Assembly (NCBI RefSeq): GCF_002105195.1
Contig: NZ_MUHU01000008.1
Coordinates: forward strand, 62,001-126,000
From: Derxia lacustris
Lineage (GTDB): Bacteria; Pseudomonadota; Gammaproteobacteria; Burkholderiales; Burkholderiaceae_E
DNA length: 64,000 nt
Reading direction: 5' to 3'
A program made the translations under genes and the position numbers. Shown here piece by piece: positions 9,297-17,643 of the stretch (position 1 is the stretch's first letter; the number at the start of each line of letters is the position of its first letter). Under the pieces are notes generated by a model. The model did not search any database. It was given only the letters and a program-made list of their open reading frames with translations, and was not told where the DNA came from.

Positions 9297-11405
9297 TCAG
9301 CCGGCGCTGCGGGTGGCGGCCGGCCGGTCGGCCCGGCGGCCGCACAGCGCGACCAGCGCCGGCACGATTTCATGCATGGCGCTGCCCGGCCCGAACACCG
9401 CGGCCACGCCGAGCGCGCGCAGCCGCGCCGCATCGGGCGCCGGAACGATGCCGCCGGCCACCAGCGGCAGCCCGGCCGGCAGCAGCGCCAGCAGCGCGCC
9501 GATGAGCGCCTCGTGCGCCCCGGCCATTGAGGACACGCCGGCCAGATCCACCTGCCGCTCGCGCACGAAGCGGGCGGCCTCGGCGGGGCTGGCGAACAGC
9601 GGACCGCAGGCCACTTCCATGCCGGCGGCGGTCAGCGCCGAGGCGAGCGCGAGCAGGCCGCGGTCATGGCCGTCCTGCCCGAGCTTGAGCAGCGCGATGC
9701 GCGGCGCGCGGCCGTGGCGCGCGGTCCAGGCGGCGACGCTGGCGCAGGCGGCGTTCCAGTCGGCATCGGCCGCGCGCGCCTCGGCATAGTCGTGCGGGAT
9801 GGGCGGCGGCGCGGGCCGGTGGCGCGGCCAGCAGGCTTCGAGCGCGGCGGTGCATTCGCCGACGGTGGCGCCGGCGCGCATCGCGGCGAGGGTCGCGGCG
9901 AGCAGGTTGCCGCCGTCGCGCGCGGCGGTGGCGAGGGCGGCGAGCGTGTCGGCCTGGCGTGCCGGATCGCGCGCGAGGCGCAGCCGGGCCAGGTCGCGGG
10001 CGCGGCGTCGCGCGAGGCCGGCGGCGTCGAAGGCGCGCGGCGCGGGCGGGCCGTCGGCCTCGGCCGGGTCGCGTGCCTCGTCGCCGGCGCTGCCGACGAT
10101 GACCCGCTCGCCGCTGTCGAGCGCGGCCTGGGTCGCGGCGGCGCTTGCGCGGATGCGCGCGGCGATGCGGCCGTCGAGCGTTGCGGCCAGCACGCCGCCG
10201 TCGGCCTCGATCGCTTCCATCTCGGCCCAGGCGCGCTCGGCCAGATCGGCGGTCAGGCGCTCGATCAGATAGGAGCCGGCCCAGGGATCGGCCACGTCGC
10301 ACAGGCCGGTTTCGAGCTGGAGGATGCGCTGGGTGTCGCGCGCGAGCCGGGCCGCCGCGTCGGTCGGCAGGCAGAGCGCCTCGTCCCAGGCGTTGGTGTG
10401 CAGCGATTGCGTGCCGCCGAAGATCGCGGCCATCGCCTCGATGGTGGTGCGCACGAGGTTGTTGCTCGGCGTCTGCGCGGCGAGCGACCAGCCGCTGGTC
10501 TGGCAGTGCATGCGCAAGGCGCGCGCCGCCGGATCGCGCCCGCCCTCGCTCTCGACGAGACGCGACCACACGAGGCGCGCCGCGCGCAGCTTGGCGACCT
10601 CGACATGGAAGTCCATGCCGACGCCAAAGAAGAAGCTGAGCCGGCGGCAGAAGCCGTCGACCGCATGGCCGCGCGCGCGCAGTCCGCGCAGGTACTCGCG
10701 CGCATTGGCGAAGCTGAGCGCGAGTTCGGTGACCGCGTCGGCGCCGGCTTCCTGGAAGTGGTAGCCGCTGATCGACATCGCGTTGAAGCGCGGCGCATGC
10801 GCATGCAGCCACTCGACCACGTCGAGCGCGATGCGCAGCGACGGCCCGGGCGCGAACACATAGGCATTGCGCGCCTGGAACTCCTTGAGGATGTCGTTCT
10901 GGATCGTGCCGCTGAGCGCGGCCGGCGCCACGCCCTGGCGCTCGGCGGCGAGGATGAAGGCCGCCAGCACCGGCAGCACCGCGCCGCTCATCGTCATCGA
11001 CACCGAGACGCGGTCGAGCGCGATGCCGTCGAACAGCCGCGCCATGTCGTCGACGCAGGACAGCGACACGCCGGCGCGGCCGACCTCGGCGACGGCGCGC
11101 GGATCGTCGGCGTCGAAGCCGCGATGCGTTGGCAGATCGAACGCGACCGACAGACCCTGGGCGCCCTCGGCCAGCGCGCGGTGGAAGAAGGCGTTGCTGT
11201 CCTCGGCATCGGAGAAGCCCGCGTACTGGCGGATGGTCCAGGGCCGCTGCGTGTACATGCCGGCATGCGGCCCACGCAGGAAGGGCGGCGCGCCGGGCAG
11301 GCTGTGCAGATGCGGCAGGCCGGCGATGTCGGCCGGCGTGTAGACGGGCTTGAGGTCGAGGCCGGCGCGGCGGCGCGGGCGACCGGGGCGGGCGGCACGG
11401 ATCAT
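9297..11405 (-). CDS. B12-dependent methylmalonyl-CoA mutase-family enzyme, last gene of extended Nit1C operon
   Basis: Adenosylcobalamin-dependent acyl-CoA carbon-skeleton mutase (702 aa, full length for the catalytic chain). An N-terminal TIM-barrel catalytic domain includes RPWTIRQYAGF, the CoA-carboxylate Arg (PSLRI, Arg191) and the catalytic His of SGYH (His216). The C-terminal cobalamin domain has the base-off motif DGHDRG (Asp578, His580, the axial ligand). The substrate loop reads RGPHAGMY where classical enzymes have RGPYATMY, so substrate specificity may differ. The start at 11405 overlaps the stop of the LnmK-like gene by four bases (ATGA), showing coupling. No epimerase or MeaB-type GTPase gene is adjacent. 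It could isomerise methylmalonyl/succinyl-CoA or a related pair. Confidence 0.85.
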   Translation of the reverse strand: MIRAARPGRPRRRAGLDLKPVYTPADIAGLPHLHSLPGAPPFLRGPHAGMYTQRPWTIRQYAGFSDAEDSNAFFHRALAEGAQGLSVAFDLPTHRGFDADDPRAVAEVGRAGVSLSCVDDMARLFDGIALDRVSVSMTMSGAVLPVLAAFILAAERQGVAPAALSGTIQNDILKEFQARNAYVFAPGPSLRIALDVVEWLHAHAPRFNAMSISGYHFQEAGADAVTELALSFANAREYLRGLRARGHAVDGFCRRLSFFFGVGMDFHVEVAKLRAARLVWSRLVESEGGRDPAARALRMHCQTSGWSLAAQTPSNNLVRTTIEAMAAIFGGTQSLHTNAWDEALCLPTDAAARLARDTQRILQLETGLCDVADPWAGSYLIERLTADLAERAWAEMEAIEADGGVLAATLDGRIAARIRASAAATQAALDSGERVIVGSAGDEARDPAEADGPPAPRAFDAAGLARRRARDLARLRLARDPARQADTLAALATAARDGGNLLAATLAAMRAGATVGECTAALEACWPRHRPAPPPIPHDYAEARAADADWNAACASVAAWTARHGRAPRIALLKLGQDGHDRGLLALASALTAAGMEVACGPLFASPAEAARFVRERQVDLAGVSSMAGAHEALIGALLALLPAGLPLVAGGIVPAPDAARLRALGVAAVFGPGSAMHEIVPALVALCGRRADRPAATRSAG

Positions 11406-12289
11406 GGCTGGCGGTCGTGGCGGTCGTCGTGGCCATCGTGGCGGGCGGCGGGGCAGCCGGGTGGGCGCGGCGGCGCGCGCCGCGTGATGGCGCGCGCGAG
11501 CAGCCGGCCGTCGCCGGCGCGCAGTTCGCAGGCATGGCCGGCGCCGGGGCCGTCGCGGTGCTGGCCGACCAGCGCGATGCGCAGCGTCTCGCCGGCGTTG
11601 AGATTGCCGAGGAAGGCGATCTCGCGCCCGGCGGTGGTGACGCCGACCGGCTCGCGCCACCAGGCCCAGGCGGCGCGGTCGAGCAGCGCGGCAAAGCTCG
11701 CGAAGTAGAGGAATTCGGCGCCGTTGAAATCGTTGCGCGGGCAGGGCGCGAACTCGAACTCGCGCGGCGTGGCGGGCACGACCAGGCCTTCGGCGCCGAG
11801 GTCGAAGCCATCGCGCAGCGCGCGCAGCCGGGCGGCGAGCGGCGCGTCCTCCCGGGCGTCGGCGAGCGCCGCGTCGGCCGGCACGCTGACGCGCGCGACG
11901 CTGCGGTTGTCGCCGTCGCTCGCGCGCCGCACGAAGGTCGAGAGCAGCGCCAGCCGGCCGACAGCGCGGCCGGCGACCGACAGCGCATGCAGGCTCAGAT
12001 GGCGCGCCGGCCCCAGGCGCAGCAGTCGGGTGTCGATGCTCAGGCGGTCGTGCTCGCGCACCGCATCGAGCCGCGCGCCGGTCAGCGCCAGCCCGAGGAA
12101 GGCCGCATAGGCGGTGCGGCCCGTGTCATCCGTGAACACCGGATCGGCCAGCCCGAGCCGCGCCGCGAGCGCGCACCAGTGGCGGTCGCCGCATTCGCGC
12201 AGCAGCCAGTGCTCGGACAGGCCGGCATGCGCGAGCTGGGGCATGCCGATGCGGACCGGGTCCGCCGGCCGGGTCGGGCCGTCGCTCAT
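11402..12289 (-). CDS. LnmK/Pnap_2097-like acyltransferase-decarboxylase
   Basis: A 295-aa protein that I place, by eye, with the LnmK-like double hot-dog family. LnmK of leinamycin biosynthesis loads the acyl group of methylmalonyl-CoA on itself, decarboxylates it and hands propionyl to a carrier protein. Supporting features are the opening IGMPQLAHAGLSEHW, the segment GRTAYAAFLGLAL with Tyr61 at the place expected for the acyl-accepting tyrosine, and EFLYFASFAALLDRAAW in the second half. It overlaps nitH (ATGA, 12286-12289) and the mutase (ATGA, 11402-11405). Sharing an operon with a methylmalonyl-CoA-mutase-type enzyme supports an acyl-CoA role. No acyl carrier protein gene is nearby. The family call is moderate; the exact reaction is inference. 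Confidence 0.6.
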   Translation of the reverse strand: MSDGPTRPADPVRIGMPQLAHAGLSEHWLLRECGDRHWCALAARLGLADPVFTDDTGRTAYAAFLGLALTGARLDAVREHDRLSIDTRLLRLGPARHLSLHALSVAGRAVGRLALLSTFVRRASDGDNRSVARVSVPADAALADAREDAPLAARLRALRDGFDLGAEGLVVPATPREFEFAPCPRNDFNGAEFLYFASFAALLDRAAWAWWREPVGVTTAGREIAFLGNLNAGETLRIALVGQHRDGPGAGHACELRAGDGRLLARAITRRAPPRPPGCPAARHDGHDDRHDRQP

Positions 12290-13584
12290 GCGGCGAGCGC
12301 CACGTCGGCGGCCGGCGCATGCGACGCGACGGCGCTGGCGGCCAGGCGTTCGGCGATGCGCTCGGCCAGATGGCCGGCATCGCGCGCAATGCCCGAGAAC
12401 CGGCCCGAGCCCCAGGTGTGCAGCCAGGGCAGGCCGAGGAAGTAGAGCCCCGGCTGCGGCGTCACGCCGCGCCGGTGCGCCGGATAGCCGCGCCCGTTGA
12501 ACACCGGCGCGTCGATCCAGCCATAGCCGGCGCTGAAGCCGATCGACCACACGACCGACGCGATGCCGGCGGCGCCGAGGTCGAGCGATTCGCGCTCGGC
12601 GGGCGGCGTCCAGACCGGCGCGTACACGCTCGGCGGCTCGGCGGTCGCGATGCCCTGCTGCGCGATCCAGCCGTCGATGCTGGCGTTGATGCGGTTGTAG
12701 ACCGCGTCGGCGCCGTCGAGATTGGCCGCCAGCGTCGGCGCGAAGCGCATCACGCCGTCGGCATAGCCGGTGGCCGGGCCGAACAGCTCCATGCCTTCGC
12801 GCGCGAACTGGCGCAGGTCGATGTCGCGCCCGCCGTCGCGGCCGGTGACGTAATGGTTGGTGTTGTCGCGCACGCCCTCGCGCAGCGGATGCTGCTCGAC
12901 CGGCATGTCGTAGTAGCCCATGTCGGCGAGCCAGTCGACCACGTCCTTGCCGCGATAGAAGCGCGCGCAGCGCGGCGCGTCGCCGGTGGCGAGGAAGACC
13001 TTGCGCCCGGCCAGATGCAGGTCCTCGGCGATCTGCGCGCCCGACTGGCCCGAGCCCACGACCAGCACCGCGCCCTCGGGCAGCTGGCCGGCGTTGCGGT
13101 ACTGCGCCGAATGCAGCTGGACCACGTCGGCCGGCAGCCGCTCGGCATAGCGCGGGATCACCGGCGTCTGGTAGCCGCCGCTGGCCACCACCACCTCGTC
13201 GGCGGTCCAGCTGCCGGCGCTGGTCGCGACCTCGAAGCCGCCTTCGCGGCGCACCGTCAGCCGCTCGACCGCGACGCCCTCGCGCAGCGGCGCCGCCACC
13301 TTGCGCGCGAAGCGTTCGAGGTAGTCGAGGATCTCGGTCTTGTTCATGAAGCCGTGCGGCGTGTCGCCGTCATACGGATGGCCGGGCAGCGCGCACTGCC
13401 AGTTGGGCGTGACCAGCGTGAAGTTGTCCCAGCGCTGCTCGCGCCAGTTGTGCATCGCGCTGTCGCGTTCGAGCACCAGATGCGCGATGCCGGCCTGCTG
13501 GAGATGCCAGCTCATCGACAGGCCGGCCTGGCCGCCGCCGATGACGAGAACGGGAATGTGGCCCTGGGTGGGGTTGGTTTGCAT
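12286..13584 (-). CDS. nitH: Nit1C flavin-dependent oxidoreductase NitH (MSMEG_0569 family)
   Basis: A 432-aa flavoprotein monooxygenase-like enzyme. It has an N-terminal FAD site (VIGGGQAGLSMSW, residues 14-26) and a second dinucleotide site VVGSGQSGAQIAEDL in the middle, as in flavin-containing and Baeyer-Villiger-type monooxygenases. The segment WRERWDNFTL-like (NWREQRWDNF) near 46-55 is typical of this Nit cluster family. It is the seventh of the conserved Nit1C genes and ends by overlapping the LnmK-like gene (ATGA). The substrate is unknown. Family assignment is supported strongly by gene order: nitB-C-D-E-F-G-H are all present in canonical order on the minus strand. Confidence 0.87.
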   Translation of the reverse strand: MQTNPTQGHIPVLVIGGGQAGLSMSWHLQQAGIAHLVLERDSAMHNWREQRWDNFTLVTPNWQCALPGHPYDGDTPHGFMNKTEILDYLERFARKVAAPLREGVAVERLTVRREGGFEVATSAGSWTADEVVVASGGYQTPVIPRYAERLPADVVQLHSAQYRNAGQLPEGAVLVVGSGQSGAQIAEDLHLAGRKVFLATGDAPRCARFYRGKDVVDWLADMGYYDMPVEQHPLREGVRDNTNHYVTGRDGGRDIDLRQFAREGMELFGPATGYADGVMRFAPTLAANLDGADAVYNRINASIDGWIAQQGIATAEPPSVYAPVWTPPAERESLDLGAAGIASVVWSIGFSAGYGWIDAPVFNGRGYPAHRRGVTPQPGLYFLGLPWLHTWGSGRFSGIARDAGHLAERIAERLAASAVASHAPAADVALAA

Positions 13585-13616
13585 GGTCGGACTCCGTGAT
13601 GTGCGGTGATGGGCGG

Positions 13617-13901
13617 TCAGGCGAGGTCGAGCACCTCGACCACCGCGTCGGGCTGGTCGGCAAAGCGCGCGGCTTCGCGTTCGAGGACTTCGAGCTGGTC
13701 GGCGGCGCTGGAACAGGCGTAGCCGTAGACCTCGCGCACCCGCTCCGAGGCGCGCGGATAGGCCTCGCGCGCCAGCGCCATGAACTGCGCGAGCGGATAG
13801 CGCGTGTGCGGCGCGAGGTAGTGCCGGATGACGGTGGACGGTGAATGGCAGCGGGCGACGCTGCCGTCGGGCCAGCGCAGCTGGTAGTGGACGGAGGGCA
13901 T
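13617..13901 (-). CDS. nitG: Nit1C small protein NitG (MSMEG_0570 family)
   Basis: A 94-aa protein of unknown function, beginning MPSVHYQLRWPDG and ending in an acidic tail. Members of this family occur only, as far as known, within Nit1 clusters, between the AIR-synthase-like and flavoprotein genes, as here. The sequence looks like a small alpha/beta fold with YGYACSSAADQLEVLE in the C-terminal half. The ATG at 13901 was chosen because the frame upstream is antisense-like and the product then matches the family's length. It lies 23 bases after nitF and 32 before nitH. Confidence 0.78.
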   Translation of the reverse strand: MPSVHYQLRWPDGSVARCHSPSTVIRHYLAPHTRYPLAQFMALAREAYPRASERVREVYGYACSSAADQLEVLEREAARFADQPDAVVEVLDLA

Positions 13902-13924
13902 GGATCGGGCCTCGGAAAGCGGGA

Positions 13925-14929
13925 TCAGGCGGCTTGCGCCGGGCGGATGAAGGGCCGGGCGCGCCAGTCCCAGAACGGCGCGCTCGCGCCGGTGCCGGCG
14001 GCTTCGAGCACGAGTTGCGAGCCGTCGGTGACGCGGCCGACCGGCGCGGCGACCAGGTCGCGCGCGGTGAAGCGCGCGACGACGGCGGCCACGTCGGCTG
14101 GCGCGACCGCGAGCAGATAGCCGTAGCTCGGGAAGGCCGTGAGCCAGCGTTCGAGATCGGCGCCGGGCGGGCGCGGAATCGCGTCGAGGTCGAGCGCGAG
14201 GCCGACGCGCGAGCACTCGGCCAGCATCAGCGCGGTGCCGACGATGCCGGCCATGCTGATGTCCTTGGCGGCGCGGCTCAGGCCCGCTTCGGCGATTTCC
14301 GGCAGCAGCGCGAGGTCGCCGCGCAGGCGTTCGCCGGGCGCCTCGGTCGCGGCGTTCCAGTAGGGCCAGGGCTCGACCCAGGCGCCGCGCAGGTCGGCGG
14401 CCATCACGAGCACGTCGCCGGGGCGCGCGTCGAAGCTGGTGAGCAGCCGGCGCGCGCGGCCGACGATGGCGACCGCGAGCTGGTCGCGCGCGGCGCGGTA
14501 GTTGCTGTGGCCGCCGGCAATCGGCACGCCAAGCGCTTCGGCGGCGGCCGTCATGCCGGCGATGATCTCGGCGCCGTGGGCGGCGCTGCGGGCCCAGAGC
14601 GCATCGGCCACCGCGAGCGGCCGGCCGCCCATCGCGGCCACGTCGCTCACGTTGACGAGCACGCCGCAGAAGCCCGCAAACCACGGCATCGCCTCGACCA
14701 GTTCCTCGACCAGGCCTTCCATCGCGAACAGCAGCCAGCCGTCGCCGGCCGGATCGCGCAGCGCGGCGCAGTCGTCGCCGAGGCCGTTGGCGTCGTCGGC
14801 GGGCCGGCCGGGGCGGCGTTCGAGCTCGCCGGCGGCGGCCGCGATGTCGGTCTTGTGCAGCATGCCGCGGCTTGCGCGCAGGCGGTCTGCAAGGGCTTGC
14901 AGCGCGGCGGTGTCGAGCGGCGGGTTCAT
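13925..14929 (-). CDS. nitF: Nit1C AIR-synthase-like protein NitF (sll0787 family)
   Basis: A 334-aa protein of the PurM/ThiL/SelD (AIR synthase) superfamily, which bind ATP and act on small substrates by phosphorylation or cyclisation. The N-terminal domain has GLGDDCAAL (about residues 49-57), the acidic metal/ATP motif of the superfamily, then VNVSDVAAMGGRP. A C-terminal domain starts near 180 with DISMAGIVGTALML. It begins within the last four bases of nitE (ATGA, 14926-14929), so translation is coupled. The reaction is not known; the family is specific to Nit1-type clusters. Confidence 0.85.
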   Translation of the reverse strand: MNPPLDTAALQALADRLRASRGMLHKTDIAAAAGELERRPGRPADDANGLGDDCAALRDPAGDGWLLFAMEGLVEELVEAMPWFAGFCGVLVNVSDVAAMGGRPLAVADALWARSAAHGAEIIAGMTAAAEALGVPIAGGHSNYRAARDQLAVAIVGRARRLLTSFDARPGDVLVMAADLRGAWVEPWPYWNAATEAPGERLRGDLALLPEIAEAGLSRAAKDISMAGIVGTALMLAECSRVGLALDLDAIPRPPGADLERWLTAFPSYGYLLAVAPADVAAVVARFTARDLVAAPVGRVTDGSQLVLEAAGTGASAPFWDWRARPFIRPAQAA

Positions 14930-15525
14930 CGTCCACCGCCCGGCCGCACGACGAAGCCGGCCTCGGGATCGGGATGCGGCGGGTAGACGCCGAGGTCGGC
15001 GCGCATGCGGCAGTGCGGCCGGCCGTGCAGCGTCTCGCGGTCGAGCGTGGTCCAGCCCAGGCGCCGGAACAGCGGCTCGTTCTGCGCCTGCACCTGGGCC
15101 AGGAATTCATCGCAGCCGCGCGCATGGGCGGTGGTGACCGCGAGCCGGATCAGCGTCGCGCCGAGCTTGCCGTGGCGGCGCCAGTCGGCCGCGACCGCAA
15201 GCCGCGAGCCCCACCAGCGCCGTGGCGCCGCGCGATGGATGCGCACCGTGCCGACCACCTGCTGCGGCTCGCCGGCCAGGCAGGCGGTCGCGACGATGAG
15301 CTCGGCATGGTCGTCGATCGCGTCGCGGTCGTCGCCCGCGAACAGGCCCTGCTCGGCGCAGAACACCGCGCGCCGCAGCGCATGCGCGCTGTCGCGTTCC
15401 CACGGCAGCGTGGCGAGCTTGATGCGGAACTCGGCCGGCGACCAGTCGAGCGGCAGCTCGCAATACGGCGCCGGCGGCGCGGCCGTGTCGAGCCGGCGCG
15501 CGAGGTCGAAATGCAGGCGCGCCAT
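14926..15525 (-). CDS. nitE: Nit1C GNAT N-acetyltransferase NitE (MSMEG_0567/sll0786 family)
   Basis: A 199-aa GNAT-fold acyl-CoA N-acyltransferase. Features are HALRRAVFCAEQGLF (the first helix, shared with many homoserine-lactone-like GNAT proteins), VGTVRI on beta-4 and RLAV...RRHGKLGATLIRLAV, the acyl-CoA pyrophosphate loop. The ATG at 15525 follows the nitD stop after one base; the frame is open further upstream but lies antisense-like over nitD. This is the cluster's only GNAT protein, so the Nit1C product may carry an N-acyl group. Substrate unknown. Confidence 0.85.
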   Translation of the reverse strand: MARLHFDLARRLDTAAPPAPYCELPLDWSPAEFRIKLATLPWERDSAHALRRAVFCAEQGLFAGDDRDAIDDHAELIVATACLAGEPQQVVGTVRIHRAAPRRWWGSRLAVAADWRRHGKLGATLIRLAVTTAHARGCDEFLAQVQAQNEPLFRRLGWTTLDRETLHGRPHCRMRADLGVYPPHPDPEAGFVVRPGGGR

Positions 15526-15526
15526 C

Positions 15527-16636
15527 TCAGCCTCCGTAGGTGGAGAGCGTCGAGCAGGCGCCGCACTTGCCGCAGCCGGCCTTGCTGTCGGCCGCGCGCA
15601 GGCCGGCGGCGGACAGCATCGCGCCGAGCGGCGCGAGCAGTTCGCGCATGAAGTCGGCCGAGGGCGCCGGATGGTCTTCCATCGGCGTGCCGGCAATCGG
15701 CACGAAGGGCACGACGAAGGGATAGACGCCGAGGCCGATGAGCCGCTCGCAGGTCGCGAGGATGGCGTCGCGCGTGTCGCCGAGGCCGGCGAGGATGTAG
15801 GTGCTGACCTGGCCGCGCCCGAATACCGCCACCGCCTGCTCGAAGCCGCGCCAGTACACATCGAGCGGCACGCCGGCCTTGCCCGGCATCACGCGCGCGC
15901 GCACCTCGGGCGAGACCGCCTCCAGATGCATGCCGAGCGTGTCGACGCCGGCGGCATTGAGCCGGTCGAACCAGCGCGCATCGTCGGGCGGCTCGCACTG
16001 GGCCTGGATCGGCAGATGCGGCACGGCGGCCTTGATCGCAAAGGCGCTCTCGCACAGGATCGCCGCGCCCCGGTCCGGCGTGGGCGGCGTGCCGGTGGTC
16101 AGCACCATGTGCTTGACGCCGTCGAGCAGCACGGCGGCGCGCGCCACCTCGGCCAGCTGCTCGGGCGTCTTGCGCTCGATGGTGCGGCCGGCCGCGAGCG
16201 ACTGGCCGATCGCGCAGAACTTGCAGGTCTTGCGCCGGCTTTCGTAGCGGATGCAGCTTTGCAGCACGGTGGTGGCGAGCACGTCGCGGCCGTGCAGCGT
16301 GGCGATCTGCGAGTAGGGCACGCCGTCGAAGGTTTGCAGCGCCAGAAAGCGCGGCCGGCGCGTGAACTCGATGCGCGCGACCGGCGCGCCGTCGCGCAGC
16401 ACGGTGCCCAGGCCGTCGGCATCGCGGGTGGCGGTGAACGGCGAGGCCCAGGCGGTCGAGGTGTGGGTCGGCAGCATCAGCGTCACGCCGTCGACCGTCA
16501 CCGCCTGATGGTCCGACGGGCCGGCGCCGCCGCGCCGGCTGGCGCCGGCCTGGGTCGCGTCAAGCAGCCGCAGCCCGGACGATTGCAGTTCCGTCAGCAG
16601 CTGACGGTTCGACGGCGCGGAGAGGTGCGGGCTCAT
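15527..16636 (-). CDS. nitD: Nit1C radical SAM enzyme NitD (MSMEG_0568 family)
   Basis: A 369-aa radical S-adenosylmethionine enzyme. The probable SAM-cluster cysteines are Cys138 and Cys141 ([10 protein letters not shown]) with Cys128 as the third, giving C-x9-C-x2-C instead of the textbook CxxxCxxC; this spacing seems characteristic of the family. The C terminus has three more cysteines (Cys355, Cys358, Cys361 in GCGKCGACS), suggesting an auxiliary Fe-S cluster. The reading frame begins inside the 3' end of nitC (77-base overlap); if that N terminus is not used, a later start is possible, but residues 10-25 already look conserved. Substrate unknown. Confidence 0.87.
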   Translation of the reverse strand: MSPHLSAPSNRQLLTELQSSGLRLLDATQAGASRRGGAGPSDHQAVTVDGVTLMLPTHTSTAWASPFTATRDADGLGTVLRDGAPVARIEFTRRPRFLALQTFDGVPYSQIATLHGRDVLATTVLQSCIRYESRRKTCKFCAIGQSLAAGRTIERKTPEQLAEVARAAVLLDGVKHMVLTTGTPPTPDRGAAILCESAFAIKAAVPHLPIQAQCEPPDDARWFDRLNAAGVDTLGMHLEAVSPEVRARVMPGKAGVPLDVYWRGFEQAVAVFGRGQVSTYILAGLGDTRDAILATCERLIGLGVYPFVVPFVPIAGTPMEDHPAPSADFMRELLAPLGAMLSAAGLRAADSKAGCGKCGACSTLSTYGG

Positions 16637-17633
16637 GGCTGGGCATTCCTTGCGGCGGGGTGAAGGAGGCGTCGGGGCGGGCCGGCAATGCGGCGCCGCT
16701 GGCGGTGACGAGCGGCCGCGCGGGCCGGTCGTCGAGATGCAGCGAGAGCAGTTCGGGCCGCGCGTAGTGGCCGACCGAATCCATCATTCGCTTGCGCTTG
16801 GTGACGAGGGCCATGTCGAGATCGGCGACGACCATGCCTTCGCCCTCGCGCAGCGGCGGCGCCAGATGCACACCCTCGGGCGACACGATGGCCGTGTTGC
16901 AGCCGCCGCGCAGCGCCTTCTGCAACTGCGGATCGGGCGTGATCGCGACGATCTGCTCATCGCTGAGCCAGCCGGTCGAGTTGACGACGAAGCAGCCGGC
17001 TTCGAGCGCGTGATGGCGGATCGTCACGTCCATCTGCTCGGCGAAGATCGGCCCCACCAGCGAGCCCGGAAACTGCGCGCAGTGGATCTCCTCGTGCTGG
17101 GCCATCAGCGCATAGCGCGCGAGCGGGTTGTAGTGCTCCCAGCAGGCCAGCGCGCCGACGCGGCCGACGCGCGTGTCGACCGGCCGCAGCCCGGCGCCAT
17201 CGCCCTGGCCCCAGATCATCCGTTCGTGATAGGTCGGCGTGAGCTTGCGGCGCTTGAGCAGCAGCGCGCCGTCGGCATCGAAGATGAGCTGGGTGTTGTA
17301 GAGCGTGCCGTGGTCGCGCTCGTTGATGCCGAGCACCACCACCATGCCGTGGCGCCGGGCGCGTTCGGCGACCGCGTCGGTGACCGGGCCGGGCACCGTC
17401 GGCGCCAGCTCGTAGAGCCGCAGATGGTCCTTGCCGGCCAGCACCGGCGGCCGCACGAACGAGAAGTAGGGGTAGTAGGGGACGAAGGTTTCCGGGAACA
17501 CGATCAGCTCGACGCCGCGCAGGGCGGCCTCGTCGATCGCGGCGCAGACCTTGTCCAGCGTGCCGTCGGCCGAGTCGAAGACCGGCGCGATCTGCACGGC
17601 GGCGGCGCGCACCGTGCGCGGTGTCGTGGTCAT
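16560..17633 (-). CDS. nitC: Nit1C nitrilase NitC (Nit6803 family)
   Basis: Nitrilase that hydrolyses a nitrile to carboxylate and ammonia (357 aa). The Glu-Lys-Cys triad is visible: Glu48 in [14 protein letters not shown], Lys130 in [11 protein letters not shown] and Cys164 in [14 protein letters not shown]. These closely match the cyanobacterial Nit6803 type. It is the signature gene of Nit1C, a cluster genetically linked to cyanide assimilation as nitrogen source in pseudomonads, although the natural substrate of the enzyme in the pathway is unsettled. It starts 10 bases after nitB and overlaps nitD by 77 bases, with a Pro/Ala-rich C-terminal tail lying in the overlap. Confidence 0.93.
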   Translation of the reverse strand: MTTTPRTVRAAAVQIAPVFDSADGTLDKVCAAIDEAALRGVELIVFPETFVPYYPYFSFVRPPVLAGKDHLRLYELAPTVPGPVTDAVAERARRHGMVVVLGINERDHGTLYNTQLIFDADGALLLKRRKLTPTYHERMIWGQGDGAGLRPVDTRVGRVGALACWEHYNPLARYALMAQHEEIHCAQFPGSLVGPIFAEQMDVTIRHHALEAGCFVVNSTGWLSDEQIVAITPDPQLQKALRGGCNTAIVSPEGVHLAPPLREGEGMVVADLDMALVTKRKRMMDSVGHYARPELLSLHLDDRPARPLVTASGAALPARPDASFTPPQGMPSHEPAPLRAVEPSAADGTAIVRAAAA

Positions 17634-17643
17634 CGCGCGCGCC

